From: a bacterium
Lineage (GTDB): Bacteria; Planctomycetota; UBA1135; UBA2386
Reading direction: 5' to 3'
Assembly: GCA_030432695.1 (NCBI GenBank)
Contig: JAUILN010000007.1
Span: forward strand, 248,001 to 312,000
DNA: 64,000 nucleotides
Shown: in pieces, positions 7,022 to 15,210 of the stretch
How the letters are laid out: each line of letters starts with the position of its first letter
How positions within the stretch are numbered: position 1 is the stretch's first letter
Notes under the pieces: model-generated
What the model saw: only the letters and a program-made list of their open reading frames with translations
Databases searched by the model: none
What the model was told of the DNA's origin: nothing
Program-made: the position numbers and the translations under genes

Positions 7022-9064
7022 ATGCCTCCTCAGAAGCCCGAACGCCGCGCCCAGGCCCTGCGCGAGCAGCTCGACCACGCGGCGAGCCTGTACTACGACC
7101 AGGGCACCTCGCCGATCAGCGATGCGGAGTACGACCAGCTGTTCCGCGAGCTGCAGGCGTTGGAGGCCGAGCATCCGGAGCTGGTCGTTCCCGAGTCGCC
7201 CACCCAGCGGGTCGGCGCGCCGTTGCCGAAGGGCTCGAAGTTCGCACCTTCGCAGCACCTCGCACCGATGCTGTCGATCGAGTCGCTGACCTCGGCCGAC
7301 GAGGTGCGTGAGTTCGTCGACCGGACGCGGCGCAACCTGGAGATCCCCGACGACGAGCCGCTCGAATGGGTCTGCGAGCCCAAGTTCGACGGGGTGAGCG
7401 CCAACCTTCTCTACGAGGACGGCGTGCTGGTGCGCGGCGCGTCGCGTGGCGACGGCACCACCGGCGAGGAGATCACCCAGAACCTGAAGCCGGTGCGCGG
7501 GGTGCCCTTGAAGCTGCAAGGCGATCCGCAGCGCTGGCCGAAGCGCATCGAGGTGCGCGGCGAAGTGCTGCTGAGTCGGGAGGACTTCGCCAACCTGCAG
7601 GCGGCGAGCGAGACCACCACCGACACTCCGTTCCGCAATGCCCGCAACACGGTGGCCGGCACGCTGAAGTTGCTCGATCCGAGCGTGGTGGCGGCGCGCC
7701 GGCTCGACTTCGTGTGCTTCGGCGTGGGACACATGGAAGGCCTCGAGGTCGCCACCTACCACGAACTCGTCGAACACCTGCACGCGTTCGGCTTCGGCAC
7801 CTCGATCCAGCTCGAGCGGTTCGCGGTGGTGCCCGACGTCGACGCGCTGATCGAGTGGCATGCGCGGCTCGAGAGCGAGCGCGACGCGTTCCGCTACGAG
7901 ATGGACGGCATCGTCGCCAAGGTCGACCGGCTCGACTGGCAACGGCGGCTCGGCCGGACCGCGCGGACCCCGCGGCACACGCTGGCGTTCAAGTTCACCG
8001 CGCAGCGTGGCACCACCAAGGTCGCCGACGTCGTCTCGCAGGTCGGCCGCACCGGCACGATCACGCCGGTCGCGGAGCTGGAGCCGGTGGAATTGGCCGG
8101 GGTGACTGTGCGACGCGCGACGCTGCACAACTGGAACCTGGTGCAGATCCGCGACGTGCGGGTAGGCGACGTGGTCGACGTGGAGCGCGCTGGCGACGTG
8201 ATCCCCGCGGTCGTGCACGTCCATGTCGAGGAACGCGGACCGGACTCCATGCCGGTGCCGCGGCCGACGCACTGCCCGACCTGCGAGGGTCCGCTCGAGG
8301 TGGAGGGCGCGTTCCTGCACTGCGTGAACGTCGAGTGCCCCGATACCCTGCGAGCACGGTTGGCGCACCTCGCGTCACGCCGCGCGCTCGACATCGAGCG
8401 ACTCGGCACCAAGAACATCGACCAGCTGATCGGCGCAGGCCTGCTGAACAAGCTGGAGGACGTGTTCACGCTGCACCACCACGAGGACACGATCCTGGCG
8501 ATGGAGCGGTGGGGCGAGAAGAGCTTCGAGAAGCTGGTCGAGGAGCTCGACCGGGCCAGCCGTCCGACCTTGCCCCGCTTCCTGCATGCGCTCGGCATCC
8601 GGCGGGTCGGCGAGCAGACCGCCAAGGATCTGGCCGAGCACTTCGGCTCGCTGAACGCGCTGCGCGAGGCGAGCGAGGCCCAGCTCTGCGAGGTCGACGG
8701 AGTGGGGCCCGAGGTCGCCCGCTCGGTGCGTGCCTTCTTCGAACTCGAGGACAACCGGAAGGCCCTCGATGCGATCGCCGCGGCGGGGGTCGAGGTCCAG
8801 GAGATCGCAGTCGACAAGGCAGCCGGTGGCGAACTCGCCGGCCGCACCTTCTGCTTCACCGGCGGCCTCGACCAACTGTCGCGTGACGAGGCCAAGGCGC
8901 TGGTCGAGGAACGCGGCGCGAGCACCGCGAGCTCGATCAGCAAGAAGGTGACCGACGTCGTCGCCGGCGCGAAGGCCGGCTCGAAACTCGACAAGGCCCG
9001 CAAGCTGGAACTGCGCATCCTCACCGAAGAGGAGTTCCTGGCGCTGGTGGGGCGCGCGCCGTGA
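7022..9064 (+). CDS. ligA: NAD-dependent DNA ligase LigA
   Basis: Seals nicks in duplex DNA using NAD+ during replication and repair. 680 residues, full family length. Domains in order: Ia domain (YYDQGTSPISDAEYDQLFRELQALE), nucleotidyltransferase domain with the adenylated lysine at about residue 121 in EPKFDGVSA, OB fold (FKFTAQRGTTKVADVVSQVGRTGTITPVA), four-cysteine zinc finger (HCPTCEGPLEVEG ... CVNVECPD), helix-hairpin-helix region, and C-terminal BRCT domain (GRTFCFTGGL). The ATG start gives the usual short N-terminal leader. The stop overlaps the start of a small membrane protein gene. Confidence 0.98.
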   Translation: MPPQKPERRAQALREQLDHAASLYYDQGTSPISDAEYDQLFRELQALEAEHPELVVPESPTQRVGAPLPKGSKFAPSQHLAPMLSIESLTSADEVREFVDRTRRNLEIPDDEPLEWVCEPKFDGVSANLLYEDGVLVRGASRGDGTTGEEITQNLKPVRGVPLKLQGDPQRWPKRIEVRGEVLLSREDFANLQAASETTTDTPFRNARNTVAGTLKLLDPSVVAARRLDFVCFGVGHMEGLEVATYHELVEHLHAFGFGTSIQLERFAVVPDVDALIEWHARLESERDAFRYEMDGIVAKVDRLDWQRRLGRTARTPRHTLAFKFTAQRGTTKVADVVSQVGRTGTITPVAELEPVELAGVTVRRATLHNWNLVQIRDVRVGDVVDVERAGDVIPAVVHVHVEERGPDSMPVPRPTHCPTCEGPLEVEGAFLHCVNVECPDTLRARLAHLASRRALDIERLGTKNIDQLIGAGLLNKLEDVFTLHHHEDTILAMERWGEKSFEKLVEELDRASRPTLPRFLHALGIRRVGEQTAKDLAEHFGSLNALREASEAQLCEVDGVGPEVARSVRAFFELEDNRKALDAIAAAGVEVQEIAVDKAAGGELAGRTFCFTGGLDQLSRDEAKALVEERGASTASSISKKVTDVVAGAKAGSKLDKARKLELRILTEEEFLALVGRAP

Positions 9065-9195
9065 GCGAATCCTCGCCGCCCCCGCCTCCCACCGCGGGAC
9101 CGAAGCACTACGTCCAGTTGGTGCTCCTTGGCCTGCTGCTCGGCGTGGTGCTCTACCTCGGCTACCTGCTGCTGCCGCTGGTCCTCGACCGCTGA
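9061..9195 (+). CDS. Small single-pass membrane protein (44 aa)
   Basis: GTG start overlaps the ligA stop (GTGA), the same coupling used throughout the window, which argues that it is a real gene. The protein begins with a Pro-rich stretch (SESSPPPPPTAGPK) and continues with one strong transmembrane helix, VLLGLLLGVVLYLGYLLLPLV. Function unknown. A palindrome 2 bp after the stop codon may end the ligA transcript. Confidence 0.6.
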   Translation: MSESSPPPPPTAGPKHYVQLVLLGLLLGVVLYLGYLLLPLVLDR

Positions 9196-9197
9196 TT

Positions 9198-9234
9198 TCT
9201 GTCGTGGTCCGTGCCTGGCACCAACTACGACAGA
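9198..9234. repeat. REP-like palindrome, TCTGTCGT-arm type, copy 1 (terminator-like)
   Basis: Two 18-nt arms around one centre base: TCTGTCGTGGTCCGTGCC and GGCACCAACTACGACAGA, pairing at 15 of 18 positions, plus one G-T pair. The core is GTGCCTGGCAC. A second copy with the same arms is at 11151-11187 and two with other arms at 39448-39488 and 43478-43516. It lies immediately after the ligA operon and before the DUF262 gene. No T-run follows. Confidence 0.85.
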
Positions 9235-9261
9235 CTTGCTGTCGTGATTCGAGCCAGCCCG

Positions 9262-11137
9262 ATGTTCTCCCTCGACACTTCGAACCAATCGCTGCGATCG
9301 CTCCTCGCGAACGGATTGACCTACAGGGTCCCGCGCTTCCAACAGGACTACTCCTGGACGCCGAAGGAGTGGGAGGACCTCTGGCTCGACGTGCAGGGCG
9401 TGCTCGTCGAGGGCACCGAACCCCATCACTACATGGGCTACCTGGTGCTGCAGTCACGCGACCGCAAGACCTTCGAGGTCATCGATGGCCAGCAGCGACT
9501 CACGACGCTGAGCATTCTCGTGCTCGCTGCGCTGGACCTCCTGGGTCGCCTGGACGACGAACGCGAACGACCAGACAACGACAAGCGCGCCGAGACCCTT
9601 CGCTCCAACTTCATCGGCTACACCGATCCGGTCTCGCTCGCGTCGAAGCCGAAGCTCCAGCTCAATCGACGGGACGACGCCTTCTTCCAGGACAAGCTGA
9701 TCCCACTCCGTCGGCCCAAGAGCAAGCGCGGGCTCCGACAGTCCGAGCGCGCGATGCTGGGGGCGTTCGAGTGGTTCCACAGGGTTCTGACCGAGCACTT
9801 CGGTCCTGCCGCCAAGGGTCGGGCCATCGCGGAGTTCGTCGAAGGCATCGCCGACAAGCTCTTCTTCACCGCGATCAAGGTCTCGGACGAGCTCAATGCC
9901 TTCAAGGTCTTCGAGACCCTCAACGCACGCGGGGTCCGGCTCTCCGCGACGGACCTGCTGAAGAACTACCTGTTCTCGGTCGTCACCCACGACGAGACCC
10001 ATCAGAGTGACCTCGACACACTCGAACGTCGGTGGGAGACGATCGTGGGGAAGCTTGGCGCCGAGGACTTTCCTGATCTAGTACTCCCGAGAATCTGCGC
10101 GCCCAGCGCTGATTCTCGGGAGTACTAGATCCGAACAACACGGTCAGCGCGACCGAGTGCCTCGGGGCATGGCGAGCGCAGCGAGTCATGCCCATTCCCT
10201 TGCGGCAGGAGGCCGCGCTGAGTTCCTGCGCGTCTGGTGGAACAGCAGGAATCGGCTCACCCGGGCCAACGAGCTGTTCCGCGCGATCCGCCAACGCATC
10301 ACCGACCGCAGCCAGGCCTTCCATCTGATCGAGGAGCTCGAGAACGACGTCGACGACTACCTCGGCCTGCGGAGCCCGGACGAACATCCTTGGACGGAGG
10401 ACGATGTTCTGCCCGAAGCGGCTCGGGAGTCCGTCCAGCGGAGTCTGACCGAGTTGCGGATGTTCAACGTGCGCCAGCCGATCTCGATGCTGCTGGCGGC
10501 GCGCCGGCACTGGAGCCCCGCGGACTTCGACCGGATGTGCCGGACCAGCGCGGTGATGGCGCTGCGGATCAACGTCATCGGTCAAGGCGACTCGTCGTTG
10601 GAGTCGCGCTACAACCGGATTGCGGTCAGGATCTCGTCCGAAGAGCTGAAGACGTTCCGGGACGCTGCGCCCGACCTCGCTCAGCACTACCCCTCGGACG
10701 ACACGTTCCGCGCCCAGTTCGAGCGGGCGCACCTGGTGACCACCTCGGCGCGGAACCGGAAGATCGTCCAATACCTTCTCCATGCCCTGGAGCGACAGAG
10801 CGGCGGCACGGACTACGACTACCAGAGCAGCCGGAACACCATCGAGCATGTCCTCCCCGAGTCGCCCGGCGACGACTGGGACCGTGACGGCGACGAGTCC
10901 ATCGACTCGTTCATCTATCGTCTCGGCAACCTCACGGTCCTCGAGAAGTCGCTGAACCAGGAAGCTGGCAACACGGGATTCGCCACGAAACGCCTGGTGT
11001 ATCGCCGCTCGAATTTCCTCCTCACGCAGTCGCTCGCAGAGGACTACGCGGAGTGGACTGCCAGAACCATCGCCGAGCGGCAGCGGAAGATGGCAGGACT
11101 CGCCAGCTCCATCTGGAGCGTGTCGTTCCCGGGGTGA
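9262..11137 (+). pseudogene. DUF262/DUF1524 (GmrSD-like) protein, disrupted by an insertion
   Basis: The two halves together would give about 575-580 residues. The 5' half holds the DUF262 (ParB-like) domain with the signature VIDGQQRLTTLSIL and ends at a stop inside the insert. The 3' half continues with FLRVWWNSRNRLTR and ends with a DUF1524 His-Me-finger-like domain: TIEHVLPES and LGNLTVLEKSLN. Proteins of this build include GmrSD and other modification-dependent restriction or defence enzymes. A 145-bp insert (10078-10222) carries an in-frame stop and shifts the frame; its removal joins the halves as EDFPDFLRVWW. The start at Met 9262 is chosen because the earlier Met lies in the palindrome. 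The intact gene was probably defence-related. Confidence 0.85.
10078..10222. mobile_element. Double-hairpin insertion inside the DUF262 gene
   Basis: Contains a perfect 21-bp inverted repeat, arms 10075-10095 and 10111-10131 (GATCTAGTACTCCCGAGAATC and its complement), with a 15-nt loop that itself has GCGC/GCGC ends. A second, shorter palindrome at 10165-10193 has GGGCATG and CATGCCC arms. Removing 145 bp restores the reading frame of the host gene; exact ends are uncertain by a few bases because CTGA occurs at both sides. No transposase is encoded, so it would be a non-autonomous element. Confidence 0.75.
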
Positions 11138-11150
11138 GCGCGACGCGAAG

Positions 11151-11187
11151 TCTGTCGTGGTTGGTGCCAGGCACCGACTACGACAGA
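11151..11187. repeat. REP-like palindrome, TCTGTCGT-arm type, copy 2
   Basis: Arms TCTGTCGTGGTTGGTGCC and GGCACCGACTACGACAGA around a single A. It lies between the convergent DUF262 pseudogene and the alpha/beta hydrolase gene and contains the hydrolase stop codon (TAG, 11178-11180). It could act as a two-way terminator. With copy 1 it brackets the DUF262 gene. Confidence 0.85.
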
Positions 11188-12026
11188 TTCTGCGGTTGGA
11201 GGTGGGTGGCCAGCCAATCGACCGTCGCCGCGAGCAGCGTCTCGAGCCGCTCGGGGAAGGGATCGGGCAGCGGTTCGCGGGCGCCGAACACGTGGCCGGC
11301 ACCTTCGATCCACCGGAGGGTCGACTCGGGGTGGGAGGACGCGGCGACCAGCTGCTCGGCGCAGGACGCCGGCAGGGCGAGATCGCGGCGGCCCTGGAGG
11401 ATCAGCAGTGGGATCGCGAGGCGGCGGACGGCGGCGAGGATGTCAAGGCGTTGGCGGTGTCGCTCGGCCGATTCGAGGACGGAGACATCGAGCAGGACGC
11501 GCTCGCCGAGGCCGTGGTGGAGGATGTCGATGCGACCGTCACGGCGCCAACGGTCGAGGCGCTCGACGGCGAAGTTGAGGATTCGGTGCATCGCGGCCCA
11601 GCCGACGACGGTCCGGTAGCCGCCTTCCTCGGCGGCGTGGAGTAGCCCCATCGCGCCGCCACGGCTGTGCCCGACGAGGGCGGCTCGGTCGGCGTCCAGT
11701 TCCGGCTGGGAACGGGCCCAGGCACGAACCACCGCGAGGTCTGCGAGCTCACCGACGTAGGTGCCTCGCCCGACGACAACCCGATCAACGCCACCCGCCT
11801 CGTCGCGGCCGTCGCCCGAGAACTCGAAGCGCAGCGCGGCGATCCCGCGCGCCAACAACCGCCGCGCGAGTTCGGGATGGAACCCCCATTCGCTGGAGCT
11901 GGTGTAGCCGTGCACCTGCACGACCCAGGGGAACGGGCCGGAACCCTCGGGCAGGAGCAGCCGACCGCGCACCGTGCCGCCACTGATCGCGCCGGGCCAC
12001 GCGAAGCGACGCACCCTCCCGCTCAC
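11178..12026 (-). CDS. Alpha/beta hydrolase
   Basis: 282 residues. Serine hydrolase with the oxyanion-hole region WVVQVHGYTSSSEWG, nucleophile elbow GHSRGG, a late Asp in LLILQGRRDLALP, and the catalytic His in GAGHVFG. It resembles dienelactone-hydrolase/acyl-peptidase-type esterases; the substrate cannot be told. It has no signal peptide, so is cytosolic. The GTG start overlaps the stop of the helicase gene (GTGA), making it the last gene of a coupled four-gene unit. Its stop codon sits inside the REP-like palindrome. Confidence 0.85.
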   Translation of the reverse strand: MSGRVRRFAWPGAISGGTVRGRLLLPEGSGPFPWVVQVHGYTSSSEWGFHPELARRLLARGIAALRFEFSGDGRDEAGGVDRVVVGRGTYVGELADLAVVRAWARSQPELDADRAALVGHSRGGAMGLLHAAEEGGYRTVVGWAAMHRILNFAVERLDRWRRDGRIDILHHGLGERVLLDVSVLESAERHRQRLDILAAVRRLAIPLLILQGRRDLALPASCAEQLVAASSHPESTLRWIEGAGHVFGAREPLPDPFPERLETLLAATVDWLATHLQPQNLS

Positions 12027-13780
12027 CCGCGGACTCCGCCGTAGACCGCGGTCAGGTCGACGGTCGGCAGCTGCCGCGCCAGCTGCTTGAACACCGCGAC
12101 CGCGTAGAGCGACTCGGGATCGGCGGGCAACGCCCCGAACGCGCCACGCGACGCGACCAGGATCGACTTGGTGCGGGCCCGCGACAACGCGACGTTCAGT
12201 CGGTTGGTCGAGAAGAAGAACTTCGAGCGGCTGTCCAACGTGGCGGGATCGCCGACCGCGAGCGACAGGATCACCACCTCGCGTTCCTGGCCCTGGACCC
12301 GCTCGACGGTGTCGACGACCAGATCCTCGGAGTCGACCCCGGCCTCCTGCAACGCCGAGCGGATCGCCCGGACCTGGGCGCGGAACGGCGCCACCACCGC
12401 GATCTCCGCCGGATCGAGGCCATGACGGCGCAGCAGTTCGGCGACCAGGTCGGCACACAACCGGGCCTCTTCGACCGATCGCTTGCCGGGCTGCAGATGG
12501 TCGACGCGGGCCAGGACCACCGGCCGCTCGGGATCGAGCACCTCGTCGAGCGTCCCACCGGGCACGAACGGCATCCGCCGCGCCGCAGCCTCCTCGGCAG
12601 GGTGCAGCCGACCGTCGTAGAACAACTCGGCGACCACCGCGCACACGCCGTCGTTCATCCGCCAGGTCGTGTCGAGGAGGTGCGAGCCGTAGAAGCCGTG
12701 CAGCCGTTCGAACGCCGAGGCGGTGACCTCGGTGTCGGCGTGCTCGGCGGTGACCACCGGCGGCAACTGGCGATGGTCGCCGACGAACACCCAGCGCTTC
12801 GCCAACAGCATGCCGGCGATCGCATGCGGGATCGGCAGCTGCCCGGCCTCGTCGAAGACCGTGTAGTGGAACCGCTCGGAGGCCGGCAGCCTGGCCAGCG
12901 CGTACGGCGTGCCCGCGACGACCCCGGTCGCCGGTGGTCGCGCGCCGCGCCCGGCAACGATCCGCACGCCCGCCCTGCGCAGCAGGGCCGCTTCGCTGCC
13001 CGGATTGCCGATCTTCGCCAACGGCACGTCGGGATCGAGGCGGCGCAGCGCCAACAGCACGTTGTCGACCGCGCGGTGGGTGAACGCACCGAGCGCGATC
13101 CGACAGCCCGCGCCGCCGAGCAGGCGCAGGATCTCGGCCAACAGCCGCGTCTTGCCGGTGCCGGGTGGCCCCTGCACCAACGCCAGACTCTCGGTGCCGA
13201 TCGCCGCCGCGCCGGCCTCGACCTGACTCGCGTGCAGACCGGCAGCGGTCAGCTTCTCGACCGCCCGCGCGTGCCGGGCCGCGTCGCTCTCGATGGCGTG
13301 CGTCCCGGCGAAGACCTCCGCGATCCGCGGATCGGCGAACCCGGACCTCACCACCTCACGCAGCCGACCCCGCAGCCCCAGGGAGCGCCGGTCGATCACG
13401 TAGCGCCGGCCGGTCTCGAACGCCGGCAGGTCGCCGCGGACGAAGCGGTCGCGCTCGATCCTCAACCGACCCTCGCGCGCATCGAACTCGCCGTAGACGC
13501 ACGGCCACGCGGCGTCGAATTCGATGCCGTCGCCGAGCGCCACCGCGTCGCCGTTGCGGAACTTGCTGAGGTTCTCGGTGACCCGGAACACGTGCACGTC
13601 GTCGGCCGAGACCTGCTCGAGCACCGCGTCCTGGATGCACTCGCCCTCGAGCACGCGGTCCTCCACCGAGAGCGCGCGCAATTCGTCGGAGCTGCGCCGC
13701 TCGTCGACCTCCTCGCGTTCGAGGAAGCGCAGCAACCGCGCCTCGAGGCTCGGCGCGTCGGGATCGTCGCTGCGCCTCAT
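12023..13780 (-). CDS. Superfamily 1 DNA/RNA helicase (Dna2/NAM7-like, AAA_11/AAA_12)
   Basis: 585 residues. Walker A is VQGPPGTGKTRLLAEI, Walker B/motif II FDEAGQLPIP, motif III VFVGDHRQLPPV, motif V-VI region VDTVERVQGQEREVVILSLAVGD and RLNVALSRARTKSILV. An N-terminal region of about 190 residues precedes motif I, as in Upf1-like helicases. Its ATG overlaps the stop of the RecB-like nuclease gene. In many bacteria a TM0106-type nuclease and this helicase form one polypeptide; here they are two coupled genes. Probable role in DNA processing or repair (inferred). Confidence 0.92.
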   Translation of the reverse strand: MRRSDDPDAPSLEARLLRFLEREEVDERRSSDELRALSVEDRVLEGECIQDAVLEQVSADDVHVFRVTENLSKFRNGDAVALGDGIEFDAAWPCVYGEFDAREGRLRIERDRFVRGDLPAFETGRRYVIDRRSLGLRGRLREVVRSGFADPRIAEVFAGTHAIESDAARHARAVEKLTAAGLHASQVEAGAAAIGTESLALVQGPPGTGKTRLLAEILRLLGGAGCRIALGAFTHRAVDNVLLALRRLDPDVPLAKIGNPGSEAALLRRAGVRIVAGRGARPPATGVVAGTPYALARLPASERFHYTVFDEAGQLPIPHAIAGMLLAKRWVFVGDHRQLPPVVTAEHADTEVTASAFERLHGFYGSHLLDTTWRMNDGVCAVVAELFYDGRLHPAEEAAARRMPFVPGGTLDEVLDPERPVVLARVDHLQPGKRSVEEARLCADLVAELLRRHGLDPAEIAVVAPFRAQVRAIRSALQEAGVDSEDLVVDTVERVQGQEREVVILSLAVGDPATLDSRSKFFFSTNRLNVALSRARTKSILVASRGAFGALPADPESLYAVAVFKQLARQLPTVDLTAVYGGVRG

Positions 13781-15210
13781 TCCGCGGCCTCCGCGACCGC
13801 CCGGTCCTCGGCGGCGAGGAACACCGCGTCGAGTTCCAGCAGATCGTCGAGATCGGCCCGCCCCTTGGCGCGGAGGCGCGCAGCCCCGTCGTCCTGGGTG
13901 GCCATCCACGCTCCCGCAGCAGTTCGTCCGGCCCGGTGCGGATCGCGACCCAGCCCGAACGCGACGTGCTCGGCCAGCCCGAACACCGGCCCCGGCCAGC
14001 TCGCCGCACCGCGGAGCCGTCGCGCGAGGTCGACGAAGCGCTCCTCGAGCCACGGTGCACGGCGCCGCACCGCGTGTCGTTCGAACCAGTCGGGCAGCGC
14101 CCGGCCGTAGTGCAGGAGCGACCAACCCGCGGGGACCACGCGGGTCACCAGGTCGCAGAAGGACTCGAACGCGGCGTCCTCGCTCTCCGGCAGGACGACC
14201 TCCTCGATGCGCGGCTCGCCGCCACGCTCACCCCGCCGCGCGATGCCGATCCACAGGGTCCGCTCCGCGAACGGATCGGTCAGCAGGTGGACGACCGCCG
14301 CGGGATGGATCGCCGCGGTGCGCCCGGGCCGCTCGCGCAACGGCTGCCCGGCGACCGCGGCTTCGGCCGCGCGCCTCAGCCGCCGGAGCATCGCCGGCTC
14401 CAGATGCGTGCGCCGCGCCAGTCGCTCCACCACCGCCTTCGCCAGCGCTTCGACGGTGGCGACGCCGGCGGCCTCCAGGGTGCTGCGCAGACCAGCGGTC
14501 ATCCCGTTCACCAGCGACAGGTCGCGCGCCTCGCGCAGCTCCGGCAGGCACACCTCCGACCAGCGACAGCCCTCGCAATTGCGCAGCAGGAACGGGCGCG
14601 TGGTCGCCGGCTCGGCACGCAGCTCGCCGATCCGCTCGACGACCTCGGCCAACGCCGCCCGCAGCGGCTTCCAGTCGTAGCGCCGCTCCTCCCCGTCCTT
14701 CAGCACCAGATAGACGTAGTCCGGTTCGCGCTGCTGCAGCTCGGCGAGCATCTCGGCGTAGAACACTACCTGCAGCAGCTGGTCGCTGCGCGGTCGACTC
14801 GACGACTTCACGTCGCCGACCACGTAGTGGTGTTCACCGAAGACCGACGCCCCGGCTTCGCGGCGCAGCAGGTCGGGGATGCCGAGCCGGTCATCGCCTA
14901 GCAACACGCCCTGCAGCACCCCCGGCACCCCGGCGACCAGGAACTCGCGGGTCTGCTGCGCGCCCCGCTCCCAGTCGGCGCGGTCGTAGCGCGGCTCGCA
15001 CCAGGCGGCGAGCCCGGCGACGAACCGCTCCTCGTGCTCGCGACCGCGCGCCAGCACCAGCTCCTCCTCGGCGCGGAGATCCCGGCGCAGCGCCCGGTCC
15101 CCGTGCATGTCGAGGGCGACGCGGCGCGCACAGCCGGGCAGGGTGTACACGTGCGTGCCGGTGATCGCCGGCAGCTGCCCCGGCCCGGGCCCTGAAGATC
15201 CGTCGCTCAA
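13777..15210 (-). CDS. RecB-like nuclease of the TM0106 type
   Basis: 477 residues from a TTG start that overlaps the previous stop (TTGA). The nuclease core has the PD-(D/E)XK motif GIPDLLRREAG followed by YVVGDVKSSSRPRS. The cysteine set LPGC near the N-terminus plus NCEGCRWSEVC fits the iron-sulfur cluster of Cas4/AddB-like nucleases. The C-terminal part (LRERPGRTAAIHPAA ... ) resembles the RNase-H-like domain seen in TM0106-family proteins. It is encoded directly before a Dna2-like helicase, with which it likely acts. The window shows no CRISPR array, so a Cas4 role is not supported. Confidence 0.85.
   Translation of the reverse strand: MSDGSSGPGPGQLPAITGTHVYTLPGCARRVALDMHGDRALRRDLRAEEELVLARGREHEERFVAGLAAWCEPRYDRADWERGAQQTREFLVAGVPGVLQGVLLGDDRLGIPDLLRREAGASVFGEHHYVVGDVKSSSRPRSDQLLQVVFYAEMLAELQQREPDYVYLVLKDGEERRYDWKPLRAALAEVVERIGELRAEPATTRPFLLRNCEGCRWSEVCLPELREARDLSLVNGMTAGLRSTLEAAGVATVEALAKAVVERLARRTHLEPAMLRRLRRAAEAAVAGQPLRERPGRTAAIHPAAVVHLLTDPFAERTLWIGIARRGERGGEPRIEEVVLPESEDAAFESFCDLVTRVVPAGWSLLHYGRALPDWFERHAVRRRAPWLEERFVDLARRLRGAASWPGPVFGLAEHVAFGLGRDPHRAGRTAAGAWMATQDDGAARLRAKGRADLDDLLELDAVFLAAEDRAVAEAAE

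Noticed and set aside
13777..15210. Cas4 and a CRISPR system
   Set aside because: The nuclease shares the Cas4-like cysteines, but no repeat array or other cas gene is present and the helicase partner fits the TM0106 type.
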